The notes under the pieces were generated by a model. That model worked only from the letters and a program-made list of their open reading frames with translations. It had not been told where the DNA came from and made no database searches. From Firmicutes bacterium UBA1768 (lineage in GTDB: Bacteria; Bacillota; Clostridia; Peptostreptococcales; Anaerovoracaceae): a stretch of 37,650 bases of DNA. Both the position numbers and the translations under genes were made by a program. Shown piece by piece: positions 1 to 8,467 of the stretch (position 1 is its first letter; each line of letters opens with the position of its first letter). Where the stretch lies: contig DCGW01000009.1 of assembly GCA_002315335.1 (NCBI GenBank), positions 817 to 38,466 on the forward strand, given 5' to 3'.

Positions 1-70
1 GCTTTGCAACGAATATGAAAGGCCCAACCTGAGGTTTTTAGTAAATAAATGTGAAAGCTATCGAAAGAGG

Positions 71-100
71 CCCTTAAAGTCCGAAAAAATAAGGGGTTTT
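71..100 (+). terminator. possible weak terminator of an upstream gene
   Basis: CCCTTA at 71-76 can pair with TAAGGG at 90-95 around a 13-nt A-rich loop, followed by TTTT at 97-100. The stem is only 6 bp, and no upstream gene is visible in the window, so this is a weak call. It lies just before the tig promoter, where an end signal for a preceding unit would be expected. Confidence 0.3.
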
Positions 101-102
101 CC

Positions 103-131
103 TTTACAAAATCACAAAAAATGGCTATAAT
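103..131 (+). promoter_or_regulatory. sigma-A type promoter of tig
   Basis: The -35 box TTTACA (103-108) and the -10 box TATAAT (126-131) are separated by exactly 17 nt. The -10 matches the housekeeping consensus fully and the -35 at five of six positions. Transcription would start near 138, giving a leader of about 36 nt before tig. No operator-like repeat is seen around it. Confidence 0.85.
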
Positions 132-173
132 TGAGTGTAATGCAGTTTTCTAATATTAGGAGGAAATAAATTA

Positions 174-1457
174 ATGAAAGCAACATTTATCGGCAAAGAA
201 AACGACATAGTAGAATTTGAAATGCTTTTTGAAGCAGACGAAATCGAAAAACAGATTGACGCAGTTTATAAACTGGAAAAAGGCAAATTTGCAGTAGATG
301 GTTTCAGAAAAGGTAAGGCTCCGAGAAAGGTTATCGAAGCTAAATACGGAAAAGGCGTATTCCTTGAAGACGCAATAAACGAAATGATTTCAGACTCATA
401 CCCTGATGCAATCAGTCAGATCCTCATCAGACCTGTTGCAAGTCCTGAGATAGAAGTTAAGGAATTTAACGAAGGCGAAAGCCTTACAGTTACAATTAAG
501 GTTACCGTAAGACCTGAATTCACGCTCGGTCAGTACAAGGGACTTGAGATTGAAAAAATCAATCCTGAAATCACAGAAAAAGACGTTGACGAAGCTATCT
601 CAATTCTTCAGAAGAGAAACGCAAGAATCAGCGAAAGCGACAAGCCTGCAGAAATGGGCAACACTGTAACAATCGACTACATGGGCTTCATCGGTGATGA
701 ACAGTTTGAGGGCGGCACAGCTAACGGTCAGGACTTAGAACTCGGAAGCGGAACCTTCATTCCTGGCTTTGAAGAACAGCTTGTTGGTGCAAAGATTGAC
801 GACGAGCTCGACGTTAAGGTGACTTTCCCTGAAGACTACCATGCAGAAGATTTAGCAGGCAAGGAAGCAATCTTTAAGGTTAAGGTATTAAACATCAAAG
901 AAATCGAAATGCCTGTATTAGATGACGAATTTGCTAAGGACGTTTCAGAATTTGATACACTTGACGAATTAAAGGCAGACTACAAGACAAAGCTTGAAGC
1001 TGAAGCAGAAAACAAGGCTGAGTTTGATATGAAGAATGCTCTCTTAGACCTCGTTTATGAAAATACAGACTTCAACGTTCCTGATGCAATGGTAGACAGC
1101 CAGGCAGCAGAAATGATGGACGAAATCTCAATGCAGCTCCAGTACCAGGGCGTTAAGCTCGAGGACTATCTCGGCTACATGGGCAAGGACATCGAATCCT
1201 TCAAGAACGAAATCAGACCTGATGCTTATAAGAAGATGAAGACAAGACTTATAGTTGATGAAATCGCTAAGGTTGAAGGGCTTGAAGCAACTCAGGAAGA
1301 AATCGATAAGGAATTGGAAGGAATGTCAGAACACTACAACATGGAGGTTGAAGAACTTAAGGGTATGTTCAGACCGGAAGATTTCGAGCTCATCACTCAG
1401 GACATCACAAACAGAAAAGCAATTCAGCTCGTATATGATGCAGCTGTGATTAAATAG
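174..1457 (+). CDS. tig: trigger factor, ribosome-bound chaperone
   Basis: Trigger factor binds the ribosome exit tunnel and shields nascent chains. It also has a peptidyl-prolyl isomerase domain. The N-terminal ribosome-docking signature GFRKGKAP is at residues 43-50. The FKBP-like isomerase domain spans about residues 162-245, and the rest is the helical chaperone arm domain. The length of 427 residues is normal for the family. An AGGAGG ribosome site lies about 8 nt before the ATG. It is the first gene after a near-consensus promoter and precedes clpP, clpX and lon, a common Firmicutes order that puts folding and proteolysis together. A GC-rich hairpin follows it. Nothing is unusual in the protein. 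Confidence 0.97.
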   Translation: MKATFIGKENDIVEFEMLFEADEIEKQIDAVYKLEKGKFAVDGFRKGKAPRKVIEAKYGKGVFLEDAINEMISDSYPDAISQILIRPVASPEIEVKEFNEGESLTVTIKVTVRPEFTLGQYKGLEIEKINPEITEKDVDEAISILQKRNARISESDKPAEMGNTVTIDYMGFIGDEQFEGGTANGQDLELGSGTFIPGFEEQLVGAKIDDELDVKVTFPEDYHAEDLAGKEAIFKVKVLNIKEIEMPVLDDEFAKDVSEFDTLDELKADYKTKLEAEAENKAEFDMKNALLDLVYENTDFNVPDAMVDSQAAEMMDEISMQLQYQGVKLEDYLGYMGKDIESFKNEIRPDAYKKMKTRLIVDEIAKVEGLEATQEEIDKELEGMSEHYNMEVEELKGMFRPEDFELITQDITNRKAIQLVYDAAVIK

Positions 1458-1503
1458 GGGCGAAGCTTTAATCAACAATTGAGCAGATATTAATTAATAC
1501 CGG

Positions 1504-1534
1504 GGGTCGGGCCCGCGCCCGACCCTTGTGTTTT
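1504..1534 (+). terminator. GC-rich hairpin between tig and clpP
   Basis: GGGTCGGGC (1504-1512) is perfectly complementary to GCCCGACCC (1517-1525), a 9-bp stem with a CCGC loop. TTGTGTTTT follows, an interrupted U-tract. It has the form of an intrinsic terminator. The clpP ribosome site begins only 10 nt after the tract and I see no promoter between, so partial read-through (attenuation) is likely rather than a complete stop. Confidence 0.75.
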
Positions 1535-1557
1535 AGGAGAAAAAGGAGGTAATGATT

Positions 1558-2142
1558 ATGCCGTTAGTACCAATGGTAGTAGAACAGACATCAGCAGGTG
1601 AAAGGTCATATGACATTTATTCAAGACTGCTTAAGGATAGGATAATCTTTTTGGGAGACGAGATTAACGATGCTACAGCAAGTCTGGTGGTAGCACAGCT
1701 TCTCTTCCTCGAAAGTGAGGACCCGGACAAGGACATCAGTCTTTACATTAACAGCCCGGGAGGAATGGTGACTGCAGGGATGGCGATTTATGATACCATG
1801 CAGTATATCAAGTGCGACGTATCAACAATCTGCGTGGGAATGGCCGCAAGTATGGGAGCGTTTCTTCTTTCGTCAGGGGCGAAGGGAAAAAGATATGCGC
1901 TGCCAAACTCGGAAATCATGATTCACCAGCCGCTCGGAGGAACAAGAGGACAGGCTGAAGATATTAGAATACATACCGAAAGAATCCTGAAAACAAGGGA
2001 TACGCTTAATAGAATAATCAGCGAAAATACAGGAAAAACACTTGAAGAAGTGGCAAAAGATACTGACAGGGATAACTTTATGACGGCTGATGAGGCTGTT
2101 GAATACGGAATTATCGACAAAGTGGTAAAATCAAGAAAATAA
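1558..2142 (+). CDS. clpP: ATP-dependent Clp protease proteolytic subunit
   Basis: ClpP forms the double-heptamer serine protease chamber that works with ClpX and other Clp ATPases in the cytoplasm. The catalytic triad is visible: Ser98 in GMAASMGAF, His123 in MIHQPLGG and Asp172 in DTDRDNF, with the 25- and 49-residue spacing of E. coli ClpP. I chose the ATG at 1558 (194 residues) because AGGAGGT ends at 1550, a 7-nt spacing. The upstream ATG at 1552 would leave only 1 nt. The start at 1558 also matches the usual N-terminus. clpX follows 15 nt later, so the two are probably co-transcribed. The hairpin just upstream may limit expression from the tig promoter. Confidence 0.97.
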   Translation: MPLVPMVVEQTSAGERSYDIYSRLLKDRIIFLGDEINDATASLVVAQLLFLESEDPDKDISLYINSPGGMVTAGMAIYDTMQYIKCDVSTICVGMAASMGAFLLSSGAKGKRYALPNSEIMIHQPLGGTRGQAEDIRIHTERILKTRDTLNRIISENTGKTLEEVAKDTDRDNFMTADEAVEYGIIDKVVKSRK

Positions 2143-2157
2143 GAGAGAAATCGAGTA

Positions 2158-3474
2158 ATGGGAAAACGTTCTGATGATAGAAAAAGATGCTCCTTCTGCG
2201 GGAAACCTGAGGGAGCCGGAAGAATACTGATAACAGGACCCGGAGTCAACATTTGCGACGAGTGTGTCGAGCTTTGTGTTGAGGTTTTGGGTGGAGATCT
2301 TTCCACGATGAAGCAATCCGGTGTTGGTGTTGCTGCAAGTGAAGGAATTAATGTGCCAAAACCAAAGGAAATTGCCGCAATTCTTGACCAATATGTGGTT
2401 GGACAGGATGCTGCAAAAAAAGCTCTGGCGGTTGCGGTATATAACCATTATAAAAGAATCGAATCGAGAGTAGATACAAACGGGATAGAATTACAGAAGA
2501 GTAATGTTCTTCTTATTGGGCCTACCGGCTCGGGAAAAACTCTTCTCGCTCAGACTTTAGCCAAGGTGCTTAATGTTCCTTTTGCTATTGTTGATGCAAC
2601 GGCGCTTACCGAAGCGGGTTATGTTGGCGAAGATGTTGAAAACATACTTCTGAGACTCCTTCAGGCAGCTGATTTTGACATTGAAAGAGCCCAGAAGGGA
2701 ATAATATATGTGGACGAGATTGACAAGATTTCGAGAAAGTCTGACAACCCTTCAATAACGAGAGATGTCAGCGGCGAAGGGGTGCAGCAGGCACTGTTAA
2801 AAATCCTCGAGGGAACAGTGGCAAATGTGCCTCCAAACGGAGGAAGAAAGCATCCTCATCAGGAGTTTATCCAGTTTGATACTAACGAAATTCTCTTCAT
2901 CTGCGGCGGTGCGTTTGACGGACTCGACAAGGTTATTAAGAGAAGAACAGGAGAAAAAATCATCGGCTTTGGCTCAGAGGTTAAATCAAATAAGGTAGAA
3001 GATAAGGAGCTGCTTAGAAATGTTGAGGCTCAGGACCTGCTGAAGTACGGGCTTATTCCTGAATTTGCGGGAAGACTTCCTGTGCTTGTGGTGCTTGATC
3101 AGCTTGACAAGGAAGCTCTTATGAACATTCTTACAGAGCCAAAGAATGCTCTCGTTAAGCAGTACAAAAAGCTTCTCGAAATGGATGATGTGGAGCTGGA
3201 ATTTGAGGCGGATGCCGTGGAAAGAATCGCGGAAAAGGCGCTGGAAAGAAAGTCCGGAGCAAGAGGCCTCAGGGGAATAATCGAAGAAATGATGTTGGAT
3301 ATTATGTATGAAATTCCTACATCAGATGAGGTGGCTAAGTGCATTATCACGAGAGAAATGGTGGATGATAAGACTGCACAGCCAAAGATGATTTTGAAGG
3401 AAAAAACAGGAAAGACTAAGGCCGCGACTCCGAAGAAGAAGGCGGAAACAAAAAAAGATAAAGAACTCGCATAA
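2158..3474 (+). CDS. clpX: ClpX unfoldase, ATPase subunit of ClpXP
   Basis: ClpX is a hexameric AAA+ unfoldase that recognises tagged or specific substrates and feeds them into ClpP. A zinc-binding C4 domain comes first (Cys11, Cys14, Cys33, Cys36). Walker A GPTGSGKT is at 121-128, the GYVG pore loop at 154-157 and Walker B VDEID at 185-189. The IGF loop that docks on ClpP is at 269-271. A sensor-2 region GARGLRG lies in the C-terminal small domain. The tail is unusually rich in Lys, Ala and Thr over the last 25 or so residues. The ribosome site is weak, which fits coupling to clpP upstream. lon follows after 12 nt. Confidence 0.97.
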   Translation: MGKRSDDRKRCSFCGKPEGAGRILITGPGVNICDECVELCVEVLGGDLSTMKQSGVGVAASEGINVPKPKEIAAILDQYVVGQDAAKKALAVAVYNHYKRIESRVDTNGIELQKSNVLLIGPTGSGKTLLAQTLAKVLNVPFAIVDATALTEAGYVGEDVENILLRLLQAADFDIERAQKGIIYVDEIDKISRKSDNPSITRDVSGEGVQQALLKILEGTVANVPPNGGRKHPHQEFIQFDTNEILFICGGAFDGLDKVIKRRTGEKIIGFGSEVKSNKVEDKELLRNVEAQDLLKYGLIPEFAGRLPVLVVLDQLDKEALMNILTEPKNALVKQYKKLLEMDDVELEFEADAVERIAEKALERKSGARGLRGIIEEMMLDIMYEIPTSDEVAKCIITREMVDDKTAQPKMILKEKTGKTKAATPKKKAETKKDKELA

Positions 3475-3486
3475 AAGGAGAATAGG

Positions 3487-5907
3487 ATGATAAATAAAGA
3501 TGGCGTTCTTATACCGGACGATGCTGTTTCGGAGAACGAAGAGGCTGTCGACGAAGAGGCTGAAATAGCTGAACAGGGGCAGGGAACAATAGAATTATTT
3601 GAATATCCCACCATTCCCCTCAGGGGCGTAAGCATTTTTCCTGGCACTGTAGCACATTTTGATGTTGGCAGGGAAAAATCGGTAAAGGCACTTGAGAAGG
3701 CTATGCTTAATAATCAGGAAATCTTTCTTATTTCCCAGATTGATGCGGAAGTAGAGGATCCGGGAAAGGATGACTACTACTGGGTGGGAACAATTTCCGA
3801 GATTAAACAGATGCTCAGGCTTCCGGGCGGACTCGTAAGGGTTTTGGTGGAAGGCGTCTGCAAGGCTGTAATAGCCGACTTCATAGAAAATGATGAGTAT
3901 ATAGATTGTCTGGTAGAGAAGAGACCGGACCTCCCGATAGAGGATACCGAGGAGGCTCTTACGGAGTATGAAGCACTTGGCAGAACTCTCTACGAAACCT
4001 TTGAAGAATATATTGATGTTGAGGGTAAAATCCCTCCGGAGGTTATTTCCATGATGGACGGAGTGGGTGAGCCGGGCGATATGGCTGATATGATAATCTC
4101 CCATATGCCGTTAGACATTCCGAAAAAACAATCCGTACTCGAAATCTTCAATCCGGCAGAAAAAATAAAAAAAGTAATAGAAATCCTCAATGATGAGATT
4201 GAAATCCTGAAAATTGAAGGTGAAATTGGCGAAAAAGTCAAAAAATCCATGACAAAAAACCAGAGGGAATACTATCTCAGGGAACAGATGAGGGCTATTC
4301 AGGAAGAACTGGGTCAGGAAGAAAATGTAGAGCTTGAAGTAAGCGAATACCTTGAAAAGCTTGCGGCTCTGAAGCTTCCGGAAAAAATTCATGCTAAGAT
4401 AGAAACCGAGATAAAGAGGCTGTACAAGGTTCAGCTGGCCTCGGCAGAGGGCGGAGTTGTACGAACCTACGCCGACTGGGTTCTCGGACTCCCATGGAAC
4501 AAACTGTCAGAGGATATTACTGATATAGGCGAATCGGAAAGAATACTCAACGAGGACCACTATGGCCTTGAAAAGGTAAAAGAAAGAATAGTCGAGTATC
4601 TTGCGGTTAAACAGCTCGCAGGAGGTCTTAAGGGACCGATTATCTGCCTGGTAGGGCCTCCGGGCGTTGGCAAAACCTCTATCGCTAAGTCCATTGCAAG
4701 GGCAATGGGCAGAACCTTTACTCGAATGAGCCTTGGCGGAATGAGGGATGAGGCAGAAATAAGAGGCCATAGAAGAACCTACATAGGCTCTATGCCTGGA
4801 AGAATAATAACGGGAATAAGAGATGCCGAAACTGCAAACCCTGTCTTCCTCTTAGACGAAATAGACAAGGTTGGGGCTGACTATAAAGGGGATCCGGCGG
4901 CGGCTCTTCTGGAGGTGCTTGACCCTGAACAGAACAAGGAGTTCACCGATCACTTCCTCGATGTTCCGTTTGACCTTTCAAAGGTGCTGTTTATTACCAC
5001 CGCAAACACTACGGAAACTATCCCAAGGCCTCTGCTTGACAGAATGGAAGTGGTTGAGGTTTCCGGCTATACCGAAGAAGAGAAGGTTAAAATTGCACTT
5101 GAGTATATCCTTCCGAAGCAGGTTGAAGCTCACGGCTTAAAAAAGTCTCAGATAAAGGTGGGAGAGCCTGCGATAAGAGATATAATAAACTATTACACCA
5201 GAGAATCTGGAGTAAGAAATATGGAGAGGGAGATAACAAAGGTCTGCAGAAAGGCAGCAAAGAAGATTGTGAGCGAAGAAAGGAAAACTGTTACGGTTAC
5301 TCCAAAGAACCTCACAGATCTGCTTGGAAAGCACCGCTTCCTCTATGACAAGATTGAAAAGGAGCCTGAGGTGGGCATGGTTACGGGCATGGCCTGGACC
5401 TCTGTTGGAGGCGAAACCCTCCCTGTAGAAACTGCTGTTATGAGCGGCACTGGTAAGCTGGAGCTGACCGGCCAGCTGGGTGACGTAATGCAGGAATCTG
5501 CTAAAGCGGCCTACAGCTACATCAGAAGTAAGGCTGAGGAGCTCGGAATTGAAGGACAATTCTACAAGGACAAGGATATTCATGTTCATGTGCCTGAGGG
5601 AGCTATTCCGAAGGATGGGCCTTCTGCCGGAGTTACTATGTGTACTTCCATGGTCTCTTCTCTTACTAACAGGGCGGTAAGAAATGACTTGGCTATGACA
5701 GGAGAAATCACCCTCAGAGGTAAGGTTTTAGCTGTTGGCGGAATAAAAGAAAAGGTATTGGCTGCGCACAGAGCCGGAATAAGAACTATAATACTCCCGA
5801 AGGAAAATGAAAGAGATATAGATGATATTCCGGAAAATGTAAGAGCAGAGCTTACCTTTATCCCTGTAGAAAAAATTGATGAAGTGCTCAGAGAGGCTTT
5901 TGTATAA
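3487..5907 (+). CDS. lon: Lon (LonA) ATP-dependent protease
   Basis: Lon is a cytoplasmic AAA+ serine protease that degrades damaged and regulatory proteins. The substrate-binding N-domain starts at about residue 38 (YPTIPLRG). Walker A GPPGVGKT is at 390-397 and Walker B FLLDE at 454-458. The Ser-Lys dyad is Ser713 (DGPSAG) and Lys756 (GGIKEKV), 43 residues apart as in E. coli. An AAAGGAG site 6 nt before the ATG supports this start. The first 35 or so residues therefore form a real acidic extension absent from the canonical N-terminus. There is no in-frame ATG closer to the conserved domain. A perfect hairpin overlaps its stop codon. Confidence 0.96.
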   Translation: MINKDGVLIPDDAVSENEEAVDEEAEIAEQGQGTIELFEYPTIPLRGVSIFPGTVAHFDVGREKSVKALEKAMLNNQEIFLISQIDAEVEDPGKDDYYWVGTISEIKQMLRLPGGLVRVLVEGVCKAVIADFIENDEYIDCLVEKRPDLPIEDTEEALTEYEALGRTLYETFEEYIDVEGKIPPEVISMMDGVGEPGDMADMIISHMPLDIPKKQSVLEIFNPAEKIKKVIEILNDEIEILKIEGEIGEKVKKSMTKNQREYYLREQMRAIQEELGQEENVELEVSEYLEKLAALKLPEKIHAKIETEIKRLYKVQLASAEGGVVRTYADWVLGLPWNKLSEDITDIGESERILNEDHYGLEKVKERIVEYLAVKQLAGGLKGPIICLVGPPGVGKTSIAKSIARAMGRTFTRMSLGGMRDEAEIRGHRRTYIGSMPGRIITGIRDAETANPVFLLDEIDKVGADYKGDPAAALLEVLDPEQNKEFTDHFLDVPFDLSKVLFITTANTTETIPRPLLDRMEVVEVSGYTEEEKVKIALEYILPKQVEAHGLKKSQIKVGEPAIRDIINYYTRESGVRNMEREITKVCRKAAKKIVSEERKTVTVTPKNLTDLLGKHRFLYDKIEKEPEVGMVTGMAWTSVGGETLPVETAVMSGTGKLELTGQLGDVMQESAKAAYSYIRSKAEELGIEGQFYKDKDIHVHVPEGAIPKDGPSAGVTMCTSMVSSLTNRAVRNDLAMTGEITLRGKVLAVGGIKEKVLAAHRAGIRTIILPKENERDIDDIPENVRAELTFIPVEKIDEVLREAFV

Positions 5908-5920
5908 AAGCCTCTCTTTA
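5890..5920 (+). terminator. hairpin across the lon stop codon
   Basis: AGAGAGGCTTTT (5890-5901) and AAAAGCCTCTCT (5906-5917) form a perfect 12-bp stem with a GTAT loop. The left arm lies in the lon coding sequence and the stop codon TAA begins in the loop. Only TTTA follows the stem, so as a terminator it is weak. The engB ribosome site AGGAG begins at 5921, immediately after. It may act as a partial terminator, an RNA 3'-end stabiliser or a brake on engB translation. Confidence 0.55.
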
Positions 5921-5931
5921 AGGAGAATGCT

Positions 5932-6543
5932 ATGCTGATCAAAAAATCAGATCTGCTGACCATTGCGGCAAAGCCAGCGCAGTATCCGGATGAGGCTGTG
6001 GTTGAAATCGCTTTTGCCGGGAGGTCAAATGTCGGCAAGTCATCGCTGATCAACCTCCTGTTAGGAAGGAAAAATCTTGCGAGGGTGAGCGGAAACCCGG
6101 GAAAGACAAGGACAATCAACTTCTATTCGGTAAACAACGACGAATTCAGGGTTGTTGACCTGCCGGGCTACGGCTATGCTAAGGTTTCAAAAAGTCTCAG
6201 CGAAAACTGGGGTGAAATGATAGAAACCTACCTAAAGAGGAGAAACAACTTGGCAATTGTGGTTCAGCTCGTGGACTGTAGGCACGAACCCTCGGCGCAG
6301 GATGTGCAGATGTACGAATGGCTGAAAACCTATGAGCTTGATGGGCTGGTTGTTGCCACAAAATCAGATAAAATATCTAAAAATGAGTGGGCAAAAAATA
6401 AAAACGCTATCAGAAAAAAGCTGGGGATGGAGGCCGACGATGTACTGCTTCCTGTTTCCGCGCTGAAGAAAACAGGCACAGGCGAGCTGCTTGACATCAT
6501 TGCCGATGTTGTCGCCCAGTGGGAGGAAATGCAAAATGAGTAG
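5932..6543 (+). CDS. engB: ribosome-assembly GTPase EngB/YsxC
   Basis: This is a small TRAFAC-class GTPase needed for large ribosomal subunit assembly in the Bacillus YsxC and E. coli YihA families. The G1 loop GRSNVGKS is at residues 30-37, the G3 motif DLPG at 76-79, G4 TKSD at 143-146 and the G5-like SALK at 176-179. The length of 203 residues is typical. AGGAG lies 6 nt before the ATG. The gene following lon is a conserved arrangement in Bacillus and relatives. Its 3' end overlaps the start of hpt by 8 nt. Confidence 0.96.
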   Translation: MLIKKSDLLTIAAKPAQYPDEAVVEIAFAGRSNVGKSSLINLLLGRKNLARVSGNPGKTRTINFYSVNNDEFRVVDLPGYGYAKVSKSLSENWGEMIETYLKRRNNLAIVVQLVDCRHEPSAQDVQMYEWLKTYELDGLVVATKSDKISKNEWAKNKNAIRKKLGMEADDVLLPVSALKKTGTGELLDIIADVVAQWEEMQNE

Positions 6544-7066
6544 TTTCAATTACGGAAAAGTGCTGATTGACGAGAAAACGCTCAACCAAAGAGTTGGAGA
6601 ACTCGGAGAAAAGCTTTCCGAAGCGTACAAAAGCAGTGAAAAGCCGCCGGTATTAATCTGTATTCTTAAGGGTGCAGCAGTATTCACGGCTGACCTTATG
6701 AGAGCAATGAGTATAGATGTGGAAATTGACTTCCTTAGAGCTGCAAGCTATGGCAGCGGCACTGAAAGCTCGGGAGTAATAAAAATCACCAAAGATATAG
6801 ACGTAGACATCGCGGGAAGAGATGTTATTATAGTGGAAGATATTATTGACACTGGCAACACTCTTTTTGAACTGACAAAGCTCTTAGGCAAAAGAAATCC
6901 AAAATCTATGGCGATTGCCGTTCTGCTCAACAAGCCGTCAAGAAGGACGGCCGACATTGAGCCTGACTATGAGTGCTTTAACATCGAGGACAGATTTGTT
7001 GTGGGATATGGGTTAGATTATGACGAAAAATATAGAGGAATTCCATATATTGCCTGTCTTGACTGA
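6536..7066 (+). CDS. hpt: hypoxanthine phosphoribosyltransferase
   Basis: This enzyme converts hypoxanthine or guanine plus PRPP to IMP or GMP in purine salvage. The PRPP-binding signature VIIVEDIIDTGNT is at residues 97-109 and the PPi-loop LKG at 44-46. I chose the ATG at 6536 (176 residues) because it gives the usual family N-terminus and has GGGAGG 9 nt upstream. The frame is open further back, but that part only shadows engB. The 8-nt overlap with engB implies translational coupling. Bacillus usually carries hpt elsewhere (near tilS-ftsH), so its place between engB and lgt is a local arrangement. Confidence 0.94.
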   Translation: MSSFNYGKVLIDEKTLNQRVGELGEKLSEAYKSSEKPPVLICILKGAAVFTADLMRAMSIDVEIDFLRAASYGSGTESSGVIKITKDIDVDIAGRDVIIVEDIIDTGNTLFELTKLLGKRNPKSMAIAVLLNKPSRRTADIEPDYECFNIEDRFVVGYGLDYDEKYRGIPYIACLD

Positions 7067-7083
7067 AAATAGAGGTGCGTGTT

Positions 7084-7821
7084 GTGAATATTAATCCGAT
7101 TGCATTTACAATATTAAATGTGGAAGTAAGGTGGTACGGAGTTCTCATAGGCGCTGCTATGCTTATCGGTGTCTTCCTATGCTACTTCAGAGCCGATAAA
7201 TTCGATATCGAAAAGGAAAAAGTGCTGGATATTTGTATGTTCAGCCTTCCTGCTGCGATAATAGGAGCAAGGGTCTGGTATGTTGCGTTCAACTATGACT
7301 ACTACCATGGAAGTATAATAGATATGCTTAATGTAAGGCATGGTGGTCTGGCCTTTCACGGAGGCTTGATTTTCGCCGTGGTTACCGCACTCTTCCTCTG
7401 TCACAGGTGGAAGATGGGAACCTGGAATTTGCTCGATCTTGCTGCTCCTGCAGTGGCACTTGGGCAGGCAATTGGCAGGTGGGGAAACTTCTTTAACCAG
7501 GAAGCGCATGGAGGCCCGACCAACTTGCCCTGGGCTATAGAGGTCGGCGGCGAAATGGTTCATCCGACCTTCCTATACGAGTCTATCTGGTGTCTGCTGT
7601 TATTCATCTTCCTGATGTGGCTCAGCAATAGACGAAGCTTCAGCGGACAGATATTTCTGCTTTATGTAATGCTTTATTCTATTGAACGATTTTTTGTCGA
7701 GTGGCTCAGGACGGACAGTCTGCTAATCTTCGGTTTCAAGACCGCTCAGCTGGTAAGTATTATTGCGATTATCGTAAGTATTTTCTTATATTACAGGCGA
7801 AGAAAACAAAATGTAATATAA
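7084..7821 (+). CDS. lgt: prolipoprotein diacylglyceryl transferase
   Basis: Lgt is an integral membrane enzyme that transfers diacylglycerol from phosphatidylglycerol to the lipobox cysteine of prolipoproteins. The Lgt signature GRWGNFFNQEAHG is at residues 131-143. The conserved histidine region RHGGLAFHGG is at 85-94, with His92 matching the essential HGG histidine. Several hydrophobic segments match the seven-helix topology. I prefer the GTG at 7084 (245 residues) because AGAGGTG ends 6 nt before it. A GTG at 7075 is also open but overlaps that ribosome site. It is the last gene of its unit and is followed by a strong terminator. Confidence 0.95.
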   Translation: MNINPIAFTILNVEVRWYGVLIGAAMLIGVFLCYFRADKFDIEKEKVLDICMFSLPAAIIGARVWYVAFNYDYYHGSIIDMLNVRHGGLAFHGGLIFAVVTALFLCHRWKMGTWNLLDLAAPAVALGQAIGRWGNFFNQEAHGGPTNLPWAIEVGGEMVHPTFLYESIWCLLLFIFLMWLSNRRSFSGQIFLLYVMLYSIERFFVEWLRTDSLLIFGFKTAQLVSIIAIIVSIFLYYRRRKQNVI

Positions 7822-7849
7822 TTGTAACAATTCGGAAAAAGTGTTACAA
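7822..7849. promoter_or_regulatory. inverted repeat TTGTAACA / TGTTACAA
   Basis: TTGTAACA (7822-7829) and TGTTACAA (7842-7849) are perfect inverted copies 12 nt apart, starting right after the lgt stop. A third TGTAACAA is at 7952-7959, upstream of the mraZ promoter. It may be an operator for an unknown dimeric regulator, or a stem upstream of the terminator. The function is not known. Confidence 0.35.
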
Positions 7850-7888
7850 AACAGCCACTAAGGTATATTACAATATATAGATATTATT

Positions 7889-7928
7889 CCCCTTATTTGA
7901 GGTTTAAACCTACAAATAGGGGGTTTTT
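7889..7928 (+). terminator. intrinsic terminator after lgt
   Basis: CCCCTTATTTG (7889-7899) pairs with CAAATAGGGGG (7913-7923) with one G-T wobble. The inside holds the palindrome AGGTTTAAACCT (7900-7911), and TTTTT (7924-7928) follows. This is a strong terminator. It separates the tig-lgt unit from the dcw cluster. Confidence 0.88.
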
Positions 7929-7967
7929 GTTGTTAATATTAGAATTAGTTATGTAACAAAATCGAAA

Positions 7968-7993
7968 AGTGGTTGAAAAGTGGGGGAAAGTGG
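7968..7993 (+). promoter_or_regulatory. likely MraZ operator (three AGTGG repeats)
   Basis: AGTGG occurs at 7968-7972, 7979-7983 and 7989-7993, with repeat starts 11 and 10 nt apart. MraZ in E. coli and mollicutes binds direct repeats of TGGG/GTGG type spaced about one helical turn upstream of mraZ. The repeats here overlap the -35 box and spacer, the position expected for autorepression. This rests on sequence and family knowledge, with no binding data. Confidence 0.7.
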
Positions 7994-8001
7994 TGTATTA
8001 T
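7973..8001 (+). promoter_or_regulatory. sigma-A type promoter of the dcw cluster
   Basis: TTGAAA (7973-7978) and TATTAT (7996-8001) are separated by 17 nt. Both match the consensus well. The mraZ start codon is 34 nt downstream of the -10 box. AGTGG repeats lie within the promoter. Confidence 0.82.
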
Positions 8002-8035
8002 AGTTTTACCACATTATTTAAGGAGGTGAGGAGCC

Positions 8036-8464
8036 ATGTTAATAGGAGAATTTCAACATTCCTTGGACGATAAAGGCAGGTTGATTGTACCCTCAAAATT
8101 CAGGAATGAACTGGGCATGAGCTTCATCATCACCAAGGGGCTGGATGGTTGCCTGAATGCCTATTCTTTGGTAGAATGGGATAAGGTTCAGGAGAAGTTT
8201 GAGAGCCTTGAAAGCGGAGGCGAAAAGCTCAGACGACTTGAACGTTGGTTCTTCGGTGGAGCATGTGAGTGCGAAACCGATAAACAGGGCAGAATAATCA
8301 TACCGCAAAATCTCAGAGAGTATGCAAATCTCAAAAAAGATGTGGTAGTTATCGGAAACAGAACCAAAATGGAAATATGGAACCCGGATAAGCTTACGGC
8401 TGTGGACCTTGATGTGGAAGAATGCATAGAGTTTGCAGACAGAATACCGGGACTCAGAATATGA
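8036..8464 (+). CDS. mraZ: MraZ, transcriptional regulator of the dcw cluster
   Basis: MraZ is an AbrB-like DNA-binding protein, usually a ring-shaped oligomer, that controls its own division and wall operon. The two half-domains each show the family DXXXR motif: DDKGRLIVP near residue 14 and DKQGRIIIP near residue 84. The length of 142 residues is typical. AAGGAGGTG lies at 8020-8028 ahead of the ATG, with a second AGGAG close to it. Three AGTGG repeats over the promoter are the likely autoregulatory site. rsmH starts 3 nt after the stop. Confidence 0.96.
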   Translation: MLIGEFQHSLDDKGRLIVPSKFRNELGMSFIITKGLDGCLNAYSLVEWDKVQEKFESLESGGEKLRRLERWFFGGACECETDKQGRIIIPQNLREYANLKKDVVVIGNRTKMEIWNPDKLTAVDLDVEECIEFADRIPGLRI

Positions 8465-8467
8465 TTT

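Noticed and set aside
5137..6119. Open minus-strand frames opposite lon and engB, and similar ones throughout
   Set aside because: They lie opposite well-identified genes, lack ribosome sites and show no family motifs. They are antisense shadows.
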